The notes beneath the pieces are model-generated. The model was not told where the DNA came from and made no database searches. It saw nothing but the letters and a program-made list of their open reading frames with translations. This document shows, in pieces, positions 37,227 to 45,959 of a stretch of 64,000 nucleotides of DNA; within the stretch, counting starts at the first letter, position 1; every line of letters starts with the position of its first letter. Source of the stretch: Rhodobacteraceae bacterium Alg231-04. GTDB taxonomy: Bacteria > Pseudomonadota > Alphaproteobacteria > Rhodobacterales > Rhodobacteraceae. Location of the stretch: contig FREY01000002.1 of NCBI GenBank assembly GCA_900143635.1, positions 132,429 to 196,428 of the forward strand, given 5' to 3'. The position numbers were made by a program, and so were the translations under genes.

Positions 37227-37706
37227 TCAGCTCCCACTTTCATCAGTATCGAACCGGTAGCTCGCGTGGCAGGATGTGCAATTCAGCATCAGATCTGACA
37301 GGCTTCCAAGAACCGCATCCATGTCACCTGTGTCCGTCGCTGTGGCGGCCAGATCATCAAACGCCTGATGGGTCGACATCCCCAGCGACTTGAATTCCAA
37401 CGGTAGTTTGGCAATCAGCGTTACCGGCTCTCCGCCGGTCGATCCCATGCCAGCTGCCAGCGCAGTTTCGGCAACGCCCTCTAGGTTGTTTTCAGCCGCA
37501 TCAGCAGTGATCGCCTGCACCGTTTCCAGAAAACCGCGCATTTCACCCAGCACAAAGTCCTTTTCAGCCGCGGTCATTTTGATCGAGGTTCTGCCATCCT
37601 CAGCCATCTCGGCGGGTTTGCCCAAGATGAGGGTATAGGCAGCAAAAGCCACCACCCCAATCAACAGGACATTTGCGCCCCAGCACAATTTGCATGTTTT
37701 CATCAT
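37227..37706 (-). CDS. Exported protein with C-terminal c-type haem motif
   Basis: 159 residues. An N-terminal hydrophobic segment (ANVLLIGVVAFAAYTLILG) acts as signal anchor, followed by a helical body and a single CTSCH (143-147) close to the C-terminus, then ASYRF. This is the layout of four-helix-bundle cytochromes of the c' / c-556 group, where the haem motif lies in the last helix. A periplasmic electron carrier or gas binder is inferred. First gene of a unit with a membrane protein and a TetR regulator. Start could also be ATG 37703. Confidence 0.8.
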   Translation of the reverse strand: MMKTCKLCWGANVLLIGVVAFAAYTLILGKPAEMAEDGRTSIKMTAAEKDFVLGEMRGFLETVQAITADAAENNLEGVAETALAAGMGSTGGEPVTLIAKLPLEFKSLGMSTHQAFDDLAATATDTGDMDAVLGSLSDLMLNCTSCHASYRFDTDESGS

Positions 37707-37842
37707 ATCTCGATCCAATCCATCCAAGCATTAGTTAGCAAGTAATCACTAATTTATGATGATCAAGCGGGGTTGGGTAAGAATATCTCTACCTTGACGT
37801 CGTAATCGGGCAAAGCATCCGGGGTCACCGGGGTAAGAGCAC

Positions 37843-37871
37843 AAAAAACCCCGCCTTGAGACAAGGCGGGG
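37843..37871 (-). terminator. Terminator of ccrM
   Basis: On the minus strand CCCCGCCTTG pairs with CAAGGCGGGG (37862-37871 with 37849-37858, loop of three), followed by TTTTTT. A second hairpin (GGTGCC...GGCACC, about 37879-37905) lies between it and the ccrM stop. Confidence 0.9.
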
Positions 37872-37942
37872 AAGTATGGTGCCCCGTGTCAGGACACGGG
37901 CACCAGCGGTGTAGCTGTATTAATTCTTGATTATCTGCGTGT

Positions 37943-39139
<1,197 letters not shown>

Positions 39140-39152
39140 AGGAGCCTGCGCT

Positions 39153-39770
39153 TTACTCTTGATACAATATCTTGTGTACCGGCTTGAAGCTGCGACGATG
39201 ATGTGGGGTTACCCCCAAATTAACCAAGGCTTCACGGTGTTGCTTAGAAGGGTAGCCCGCATTGCGTTCCCATCCATAGCCGGGGAACTGTTGCGCCAAA
39301 TCCACCATGATCCGGTCGCGCGCCAATTTGGCAACAATCGAAGCCGCTGCAATCGAAAGAGATTTGCCGTCCCCTTTGATCACCGCCTCAGCCGGAAGGG
39401 TCAGACCGGCGGGGATCAAGTTGCCGTCGATCAGCAAATAATCCGGTGCCGGGTCCAGCATCGCGACCGCACGCTCCATCGCCAGATGCGAGGCACGCAG
39501 GATATTATGAGTGTCGATTTCCTCGACCGTGGCATGAGCAATGGCCACTTCGGCGCTGGCAAAGATCGATGCCTCCACCGCCTCGCGCTTCTTGGCGCTC
39601 AGCTTCTTGGAGTCGTTCAGCCGCTCGGGCAGGCTGTCGGCCTTCAGGATCACCGCAGCGGCTGTCACCGGGCCTGACAGCGGCCCGCGGCCCACCTCGT
39701 CGACGCCGGCAATACGGATATAGCCCTTGTTCAGGGCGGCGGTCTCATAACTGTAATCTGGCTGGTCCAT
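39153..39770 (-). CDS. rnhB: Ribonuclease HII
   Basis: 205 residues. RNase H fold with the RNase HII catalytic set: IAGVDEVGRGPLSG (Asp-Glu-Gly-Arg-Gly), LNDSKKLSAKKRE, LLIDGN and IAAASIVAKLARDRIM. It removes ribonucleotides from DNA. ATG 39770 (MDQPDYSYE) chosen; the longer frame reaches into the terminator. Followed by ccrM on the same strand. Confidence 0.96.
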   Translation of the reverse strand: MDQPDYSYETAALNKGYIRIAGVDEVGRGPLSGPVTAAAVILKADSLPERLNDSKKLSAKKREAVEASIFASAEVAIAHATVEEIDTHNILRASHLAMERAVAMLDPAPDYLLIDGNLIPAGLTLPAEAVIKGDGKSLSIAAASIVAKLARDRIMVDLAQQFPGYGWERNAGYPSKQHREALVNLGVTPHHRRSFKPVHKILYQE

Positions 39771-39807
39771 GGCGACCCACAGACGCAATTTATCTGCTCC
39801 GCGCAAC

Positions 39808-39836
39808 AAAAAACCGCCGCGAAGATCGCGGCGGTT
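39808..39836 (-). terminator. Terminator of the outer-membrane protein gene upstream of rnhB
   Basis: Minus strand AACCGCCGCGA pairs with TCGCGGCGGTT (39826-39836 with 39812-39822, loop of three), followed by a T run (complement of 39808-39813). Confidence 0.92.
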
Positions 39837-39887
39837 CGAGGGTGGGTGCCGGCAACGATGAAACCGGGGCACCTACTTTTGTTCAGA

Positions 39888-40736
39888 TTAGGGCGAGACC
39901 GGGAAGTCGAAGCCCAGGTTGGACAGGCCGCCAATGAAATTGGCCGCGGTGGAGTGCTGATGCAGGTCTTTCACGCCTTTGGTGGCCTTGCCGCCCAGAG
40001 GAACAGTGAGAGACAGGCGCATCTGATCTACGCTTTGCGAAAAGCCGGACATGTCCATTTTGTAGCGACCGATGCCGAAGTTCACATAGACCGGTGCTTT
40101 GTCCTTGGCAGAGAAATCATAGCCAACCGACACGCCGTAGCTGTCGACTGTCAGTGCATCTTCGATGTCTTCACGGTCAAAGAACGCGCCGAGGTCAAAA
40201 CCGTTTTCAAAGGCGTAGTTTGCGCTGAGGCCCATTACATCGCTGTCCAGGTCCAGATCGCCCAGCTCGCCACGGCCGTAATAGGCTGCAAGCTCAACAT
40301 CTTGAATCTGGTAGCTGCCCTGAAGGCCGAAGTGCTTCATCGAAACACTTTCAGAAAGGGAGCTGGAACCATAAGACAGGTCGAGACCCAGGTTGGTGTG
40401 ATCATAAAACAGGCCGATGACGGCGTCTTCGTTGACAACATAGTCACCGGTCAGGCTGAACACGGTTACATCACCGTCAATTTCCAGGCTACCAAAAGTG
40501 TTGTCCATGGTCGAACGGGCCAGGCCACCGCCAAGCACGAATTTCTCACCGAAACCGTATTTTCCCGAGGCCGCGAAATGTGTGTTGTGGGCGGATGCGT
40601 CGAGGCCACTCAGACCCAAAAGGTTGTCGGCATCCAGTTTCTGGTAGCCCAGAGAGAACTCGGCGCCGTGAAAACCTTCGGCATATGCGGATGTGGAAAC
40701 TGCAGCGACAGCTGCAGAGAGGATGAGGTGCTTCAT
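39888..40736 (-). CDS. Outer-membrane beta-barrel protein, unknown
   Basis: 282 residues. Signal peptide (cut near TSAYA-EG), then repeated short strands with Gly/Asp turns (FSLGYQKLDADNL, GKYGFGEKFVLGGGLAR, VFSLTGDYVV, AVIGLFYDHTNLGLDLSYG, VELAAYYGRGELG, GVSVGYDF, VNFGIGRYKM). Barrel of perhaps 10-14 strands. The C-terminus (FDFPVSP) is not a classical barrel-end signal. The last 30 residues lie after the barrel. Single gene with its own promoter candidate and terminator. Confidence 0.85.
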   Translation of the reverse strand: MKHLILSAAVAAVSTSAYAEGFHGAEFSLGYQKLDADNLLGLSGLDASAHNTHFAASGKYGFGEKFVLGGGLARSTMDNTFGSLEIDGDVTVFSLTGDYVVNEDAVIGLFYDHTNLGLDLSYGSSSLSESVSMKHFGLQGSYQIQDVELAAYYGRGELGDLDLDSDVMGLSANYAFENGFDLGAFFDREDIEDALTVDSYGVSVGYDFSAKDKAPVYVNFGIGRYKMDMSGFSQSVDQMRLSLTVPLGGKATKGVKDLHQHSTAANFIGGLSNLGFDFPVSP

Positions 40737-40811
40737 CTTAGGAACCAATTTTTTTGCCATTTGCGGCGTGTCAGAAATTTAACAAAGCAATCTTTAGGCA
40801 AACAATGAGGC

Positions 40812-40840
40812 CGTTTACGTTTTGTTAACTATTTGGTCAA
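40812..40840 (-). promoter_or_regulatory. Candidate promoter of the outer-membrane protein gene
   Basis: Reading minus: TTGACC, 17-base spacer, TAAACG, 76 bases before the start codon. The spacer contains GTTAAC, and TTAA-N7-TAAA resembles a weak CtrA half-site pair. Inference only. Confidence 0.35.
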
Positions 40841-40863
40841 GGTAAGGAATCCAGCACCTGTCG

Positions 40864-40895
40864 AAAAAAGGGCGCTATGGTTAACCACAGCGCCC
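40864..40895 (-). terminator. Terminator of the Cys-rich exported protein gene
   Basis: GGGCGCT (40870-40876) pairs with AGCGCCC (40889-40895), with the inner TGGTTAACCA also self-complementary; on the minus strand six T follow (complement of 40864-40869). Confidence 0.88.
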
Positions 40896-40960
40896 TTTCC
40901 TGTCCTGCCTTCATTTGCCCGATACTGCTCGGTGGTTTTCCTTGCTTTGCCCGCGCTGCA

Positions 40961-41446
40961 TTAGCGACGGTTAGGTTTGCCCGTGATCCGGTACCCCTGG
41001 CGCGTCAGGCAGCGGCTTTTGTAGGCGGTTTTATTGCGCTTCCCATTCCAGAATGTGACCCGGCATTGCTGCGGCAGCCGCTCTGCATGGCGGTAGTTCT
41101 TTTGCAGACAGCTGTTGCTCAGCAATTTGCGGTCACCAAAACCGCGGTACTCGCGCTGGCACTTGGCCGGCAGGTCATAGCGGGCGACACGGGACGGCAC
41201 CGGGCGCGGCTTATATGTGGGCGGCGTATAGGTGGGCTGACGGGACACATAGTCCTTACGGTCATTGTCGCGGCTGTCTTTGATGGCAGCGCCAATAATG
41301 GCCAGAGCAGCCAGCCCGGCAAGAACCTTGGCGACATCTTCATCTGCACGGGCAGGCACCGCAGAAAACCCGGTAATGGCAAGGGACAGGCAGACCACAA
41401 AAGCAATGAACTTACGGTGCGGGGCTGGGCGGGTGATACGGGTCAT
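40961..41446 (-). CDS. Exported hypothetical protein with Cys-rich C-terminus
   Basis: 161 residues. Signal peptide of about 34 residues, a short second hydrophobic stretch (VAKVLAGLAALAIIGAAIKD), a Pro/Tyr/Arg linker (PTYTPPTYKPRPVPSR) and a basic C-terminal domain with four cysteines (LPAKCQREYRGF, SNSCLQKNY, PQQCRVTF, SRCLTRQGY), probably two disulfides. Family unknown to me; common layout in roseobacters. Start 41446 has GAGGA eight bases upstream. Confidence 0.8.
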   Translation of the reverse strand: MTRITRPAPHRKFIAFVVCLSLAITGFSAVPARADEDVAKVLAGLAALAIIGAAIKDSRDNDRKDYVSRQPTYTPPTYKPRPVPSRVARYDLPAKCQREYRGFGDRKLLSNSCLQKNYRHAERLPQQCRVTFWNGKRNKTAYKSRCLTRQGYRITGKPNRR

Positions 41447-41607
41447 TTCTTTATCCTCATGTAACGGGAGCGGCGCAGGGCCGGTATGGATCAACCCTCG
41501 GCCTGACCCGGCAAGTCAGGCAATATCAGCCGCCTGTTATTGGATATCGCGCAGCGCAAAGCCCTGCGGTTATTGAATATCACGCCGTTCAACCGCATGG
41601 TGGGCCC

Positions 41608-41901
41608 ATGAAACAAACCCTGATCATATCCGCGCTCACCGCCGGTTTTCTGGCCCTGGCCCTGCCCGCACAGGCGGCCGACTGCTATGCTGATTACAAG
41701 GCCAAGCGGGACAATCCGCTAAAGCTGCATTATGGCGTCATCCAAGTGCAGGGCGATTGCAGCAAAAAATCCGCCAAAGCCGAGGTTGCCGCCCGTATCG
41801 GTGCAGACGGCTGGACGTTGCTGAATGTGCTGTCCGTGTTCGGACCAGAGGGCCTCAAACAAAGGAAAGCGGATGCCGGACCCTATTATCTCCGTTTCTG
41901 A
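41608..41901 (+). CDS. Small exported protein, unknown
   Basis: 97 residues. Signal peptide (cut near PAQA-AD), then CYADYKAKRDNPLKLHYGVIQV and ADGWTLLNVLSVFGPEG. Two cysteines in the mature part suggest a disulfide. No function recognised. The next gene (membrane winged-helix) begins inside its last 30 bases, so the two are coupled. Confidence 0.8.
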   Translation: MKQTLIISALTAGFLALALPAQAADCYADYKAKRDNPLKLHYGVIQVQGDCSKKSAKAEVAARIGADGWTLLNVLSVFGPEGLKQRKADAGPYYLRF

Positions 41902-42574
41902 AGTACGCAGCGCAGGCGCGCGGGTGATCGCCATTGGGATTGGGGCCATCGTGGCCCTTTTGGCCGTTGCGGGCACCGTATTGCTGCTGACCCTGCCGGA
42001 TGCCAATGCCTTTAATGCGCGGGTCGAACGGCTGTTCATCGAAAGCGACTTTACGGCGCAAAAAGAAATCAAGCTGTTGGAGATCCTCGCCCAGTCCGGC
42101 ACCGCATTCGCCGACACGCTGGCCAGCTACCGAATGGTGATCTTTGTGCTCTTGGTCTTCGCCACCGCAATGATGGTGGCCGCCCTTGTGGTGCTGGCGA
42201 TGCTGGTGATGCTGAACCGGCGCATGGCGCAAATCGAGCGGGCTGGCATTCAGGTCACCGAACTGGTGCTCAGCCGCGAGGAAAAAACCGTCTACCTCAA
42301 CAGCATGGGGTTCAAACTGACACCGGCAGCGATGGAAACCCTGTCGGTTCTGGCCGAAGCCAGGCTGGACGGAGATGTCTTGTCAGGTGCCGAGATCGAG
42401 GGCGTGATATCAGGCCGCGATGCATCAGATTGCGAGGAAGCCGCCGGTGCCACCCGCATCAAGCGGCTGCGCGACACGCTGGGCAATCAGATGGTCAGCG
42501 AACTGCTGGTCAAGAACATCGCCAAACGCGGCTATGTTCTTAGTGTGGGGCCGGATGTGATCCGGATGGTCTGA
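41873..42574 (+). CDS. Membrane protein with C-terminal winged-helix domain
   Basis: 233 residues. Two membrane helices (IAIGIGAIVALLAVAGTVLL about 18-42 and VIFVLLVFATAMMVAALVVLAMLVML about 87-113) enclose a short outer loop. The remainder (about 120-233) is soluble and reads like a winged helix (LTPAAMETLSVLAEARLDGDVLSGAEIEGVI ... ATRIKRLRDTLGNQMV ... IAKRGYVLSV), with the Tyr-Val wing ending as in OmpR-type domains. It could be a membrane-bound transcription factor in reverse ToxR order. Start ATG 41873 follows AAGGAAAG. Confidence 0.75.
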   Translation: MPDPIISVSEVRSAGARVIAIGIGAIVALLAVAGTVLLLTLPDANAFNARVERLFIESDFTAQKEIKLLEILAQSGTAFADTLASYRMVIFVLLVFATAMMVAALVVLAMLVMLNRRMAQIERAGIQVTELVLSREEKTVYLNSMGFKLTPAAMETLSVLAEARLDGDVLSGAEIEGVISGRDASDCEEAAGATRIKRLRDTLGNQMVSELLVKNIAKRGYVLSVGPDVIRMV

Positions 42575-42602
42575 CGCTCGGCCTTCCTTTGTGGGGCTCA
42601 AT

Positions 42603-42617
42603 GTTCACAATATGTTC
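42603..42617 (+). promoter_or_regulatory. Candidate LexA (SOS) box
   Basis: GTTC-ACAATAT-GTTC is an exact match to the alphaproteobacterial LexA site GTTC-N7-GTTC. It lies 99 bases before the DUF427-cyclase gene. One or two such matches per 64 kb (both strands) are expected by chance, so this is weak by itself. Confidence 0.35.
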
Positions 42618-42715
42618 ACTTTGGCACTGCGCCCTCTGGAATTCAGGGGGCGCGACCCCACATAAAGGCGAACGTCTGAACACGGCAGCAGAACCACGCG
42701 GGGAGGGTTTCCGCC

Positions 42716-44263
42716 ATGAACGTGCACACGCATCCCAAACAAGATGGCTATGGCATTCTGATCGAACCACTGAACGGTACGGTCACGGTGAAAAATGGCG
42801 ATACGGTTCTGGCCCGCAGCGACGGCGCCAAGGTCATGTATGAAACCCGCCTGCCGCCGGCGATCTATTTTCCGATCGAAGACGTGGTGGCCTCCTTTGG
42901 CGATCAGACCGATCTGAAAACCTTCTGCCCGTTCAAAGGCACCGCCCGCTACCGCGACATTCAGCTGGGCGAAGATACTCTGCCCAACGCGCTGTGGTCC
43001 TATGACGACGCGATGCAGGAGGCCTCGGGCATCCGGGGCTATGTTGCCTTCTCAACCGGGTCGTTTACCGAAATGGATCTGGGTGAAAACACGGTTGAGG
43101 CGCCGGATTACGGCAATATCTCGGGCCCGGTCATCGACTGGCTGCTGCGCGAAGCGGCCTTTCTGAACACACCCGAGGAATTTACCCAGAAACTGTCCGA
43201 AAAACTGGTCGAACAGGGGCTATGCCTTACCCGGCTGGCGGTGATGGCCTGGTCCCTGCACCCGATGATCGCGGGCAAGAACTTCATCTGGCGCCGAGAA
43301 ACGGGCGAGGTCACAACCCGCGCACCGTCCTACGAGATCCACGACCACCCGGCCTTCAAGAACAGCCCGCTGCGTCATGTCTCCAGTGGTTTGGGTGGCG
43401 TGCGTCACCGGTTGGGCGGCGAGGCCCCGACCGATGCATTTCCGATCCTTGAGGATTTAAAGAAGGAAGGCGCCACCGATTATGTCGCCATGCCGCTGCG
43501 GTTCACCGACGGGCGGATGAATGTGCTGACACTGACCAGTGATCACCCTGAGGGGTTTTCAACCGCCAATCTGGGTCTGATATTTGAGATGTCCTTTGTC
43601 ATTGCGCGCTATTACGAGGTCTTCATGCAGCGTGAAAACGCGCAGGCCCTGTTGGAAACCTATGTCGGCAAACGGTCTGGTGCGCGGGTGCTGGGTGGCG
43701 AAATCCGCCGCGGTGACGGCGATGAGATCGACGCCGCCATCATGTTTGCTGACCTGCGCGGATCGACACGTTTGGAAGAAGAGCTGGGCCGCAAGGAATA
43801 TATCACACTGCTCAACCAGTTCTTTGAAACCACGTCGACCATCATCGATGATCACGGCGGCGAGGTGTTGAAATTCATCGGCGACGCGGTGTTGGCCGTG
43901 TTCCCGGCTGGCGACAACGCCGAAGAGGCCCGCAACAAGGCGCTTCAATCCGCCCGCGCCATTGTGGCCCGTCTGGAAGAGATTGCTCAGGAAGATGACG
44001 GCCACCGCTGCGAAGTCTCCATTGGCATCGACTATGGCGGGGTGACCTACGGCAATGTCGGATCACAAGAGCGGCTTGATTTCACTGTGATCGGACAGGC
44101 GGCAAATATCGCCGCGCGGCTGGGCGATTATGGCAAAAGCCTCGGCCATCCGATTGTGGTCAGTCAGGACATAATCCGCGACGACGCGCCAGCGGTGTCG
44201 CTGGGGGCGGTCAGCTTGCACAATGTCTCGCGCCCGGTCGAAAGCTTTGCCGTCACCGCCTGA
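42716..44263 (+). CDS. Class III cyclase with N-terminal DUF427-like domain
   Basis: 515 residues. Residues about 15-115 match the DUF427 pattern as I know it: YFPIEDVVASF, TDLKTFCPFKGTARY, NALWSYDD and IRGYVAF. A middle part (about 135-310) resembles the soluble N-terminal region of rhizobial-type adenylate cyclases (VIDWLLREAAFLNTPEEF ... YVAMPLRFTDGRMNVLTL). The catalytic domain follows from about 335: IMFADLRGSTRLEEE (metal Asp), LKFIGDAVLAVFP, IGQAANIAARLG. No membrane segment: a soluble cyclase. Start chosen at the ATG after GGGAGGG. Confidence 0.88.
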   Translation: MNVHTHPKQDGYGILIEPLNGTVTVKNGDTVLARSDGAKVMYETRLPPAIYFPIEDVVASFGDQTDLKTFCPFKGTARYRDIQLGEDTLPNALWSYDDAMQEASGIRGYVAFSTGSFTEMDLGENTVEAPDYGNISGPVIDWLLREAAFLNTPEEFTQKLSEKLVEQGLCLTRLAVMAWSLHPMIAGKNFIWRRETGEVTTRAPSYEIHDHPAFKNSPLRHVSSGLGGVRHRLGGEAPTDAFPILEDLKKEGATDYVAMPLRFTDGRMNVLTLTSDHPEGFSTANLGLIFEMSFVIARYYEVFMQRENAQALLETYVGKRSGARVLGGEIRRGDGDEIDAAIMFADLRGSTRLEEELGRKEYITLLNQFFETTSTIIDDHGGEVLKFIGDAVLAVFPAGDNAEEARNKALQSARAIVARLEEIAQEDDGHRCEVSIGIDYGGVTYGNVGSQERLDFTVIGQAANIAARLGDYGKSLGHPIVVSQDIIRDDAPAVSLGAVSLHNVSRPVESFAVTA

Positions 44264-44439
44264 GAAGTCTTCCTGCCTGTCGCAAATACGGCAGGCACGC
44301 GCCTGCCCGCCCCGCGGCGGGCGCTGAGCGATATAATTTCAGACGCCGCTTTCTTTGCCGCTGGCCGCGGAAAGTTTTGCGTGTCCTCAGTCATCGCTCG
44401 GCCTAGGGTCACCACAATCCCAAATTTCACGAGGCCGAA

Positions 44440-45690
44440 ATGAACCAGATCACCCCCGCCCTGCTGGACGATATCCGCAGCCGTTTTGCTCATGTAGACC
44501 ACTGTCCAGTTCAGGGAGAGCGTATCTTTTTTGAGAATGCCGGCGGCGCGCTGACGCTGAATTCGGTGGTGGAAACCGCCACATATTTTGCAGCCATCCC
44601 TGACAACCAAGGACGCGCCAATGCAGGCGCCGAAGAACTGGTGCGGGTGATCACCCAGGCCAAAGCGGATATGGCGGGCTTCATGAATGCCCCAAATGGC
44701 CAGTTCTTTGCCGGTGAAAGCGGCACTGAATTGTTGTTCCGCCTGATCATGAACGCCTGCCTTGGAACTGGCGCAGGCCGGGTACTTGGCACCACGCTGG
44801 AGCATCCCGCAACCCGCTCTGCCTGCGCCCGCTGGGCAGGTGTCGCTGGCCAAGCCCATGTTCTGGTGCCCCATGACGATGCCACCGGCACCGTCACCGC
44901 CGAGGCCTATGCCGCGCAGGTCACCCCGGACACCAAAGTGGCCACAATCGTGCATACCTCACCGGTGACGGGCATGGCCGTGGATGTCGCCGCCGTGGCC
45001 AAGGCGATCCGCGCCGTGGCGCCGGATTGCTATATCATCGTCGATGGCATCCAGCACGCCGCGCACGGGCGCATCGATCTGGCGGCTTACGGCGTCGATG
45101 GCTATGTGATCTCGCCCTACAAGGTCTTTTCGCGCCATGGCTATGGTATTGCCTGGATCTCGGACCGGCTGACCAAACTGCCGCATAACAGCCTGATCGA
45201 CGGGCCAGAGGACAATTGGGAAATGGGCACCCGCGACACCGGCGCCTATGCGACCATGTCCGATGTGGTGTCCTATTTCGAATGGCTCGGTGGTGAGGTT
45301 TCCAACGCGGATGAACGGCGTGGCAAATTCCTCGCCGCCGGAGAGGCGATCCACGCGCAGGAAAAGGCGCTGACGGATGCAATGATCCATGGCACCGGCA
45401 ACCTTCCCGGCCTGAAAGATATGGAGAAGGTCACCATTCTGGGCGGCGTCGACAACCCGGCCCGCGAAGGGCTGGTATCGCTGGCCGTGGCGGGGGTAGA
45501 CTCCGTGGATGTTGTCCGCCTGCTGAATGAACAGGGCATCCGCACCCATCTGCGCAAGGCCGATCATTATTCCGGCAATATCCTCGGCCCGCTGGGCATG
45601 GACAGCTGCATCCGTGTGTCCATGTGCCATTACAACAACGAACATGAAGTGGCGCAATTTTTGGCCGCGATGAAAACAATCGCCGCTTGA
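44440..45690 (+). CDS. Class V aminotransferase-fold, cysteine-desulfurase-like protein
   Basis: 416 residues. Fold type I PLP enzyme with FFENAGGALTLNSVV, TTLEHPATRSACARWA, VDGIQHAAHGRIDL and PLP-lysine K228 in SPYKVFSRHGYGIAW; matches the VC1184-type branch of the cysteine desulfurase family as I recall it. That branch need not be a desulfurase; no IscU-type partner is near. It precedes a GcvT-family demethylase-like gene, so an amine or amino-acid role is possible. Confidence 0.88.
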   Translation: MNQITPALLDDIRSRFAHVDHCPVQGERIFFENAGGALTLNSVVETATYFAAIPDNQGRANAGAEELVRVITQAKADMAGFMNAPNGQFFAGESGTELLFRLIMNACLGTGAGRVLGTTLEHPATRSACARWAGVAGQAHVLVPHDDATGTVTAEAYAAQVTPDTKVATIVHTSPVTGMAVDVAAVAKAIRAVAPDCYIIVDGIQHAAHGRIDLAAYGVDGYVISPYKVFSRHGYGIAWISDRLTKLPHNSLIDGPEDNWEMGTRDTGAYATMSDVVSYFEWLGGEVSNADERRGKFLAAGEAIHAQEKALTDAMIHGTGNLPGLKDMEKVTILGGVDNPAREGLVSLAVAGVDSVDVVRLLNEQGIRTHLRKADHYSGNILGPLGMDSCIRVSMCHYNNEHEVAQFLAAMKTIAA

Positions 45691-45718
45691 ACCCACTGGC
45701 AGCACCATCCCAAAGCAA

Positions 45719-45742
45719 ACGCCTGCCTTTCGGCGGGCGTTC
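45719..45742 (+). terminator. Possible terminator after the class V aminotransferase gene
   Basis: AACGCCTGCC/GGCGGGCGTT hairpin around TTTC, 30 bases after the stop; T-tract short. Confidence 0.5.
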
Positions 45743-45959
45743 TGCGTTTCACCCCCCAAGCCCGCCGCATCACATCCCATTTGCGACAAAGAGCGTCGCA
45801 TTCGTCGGATTGGCACAACAAAACGTGTGGCTCACTCCCTGATATATTGTCGGGTAACAGGCTTCCGCGCCGCCTATCTTCACCGGGCATAGTGATTTGG
45901 CCCGGCGGATATTGCCTGCATCCCCGGCGCCGCCAGACACGCGGGCAAAGGATGCAGAC

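Noticed and set aside
45691-45959. Glycine or SAM riboswitch upstream of the GcvT-family gene
   Set aside because: Only simple hairpins are visible; I could not find the conserved core of either riboswitch.
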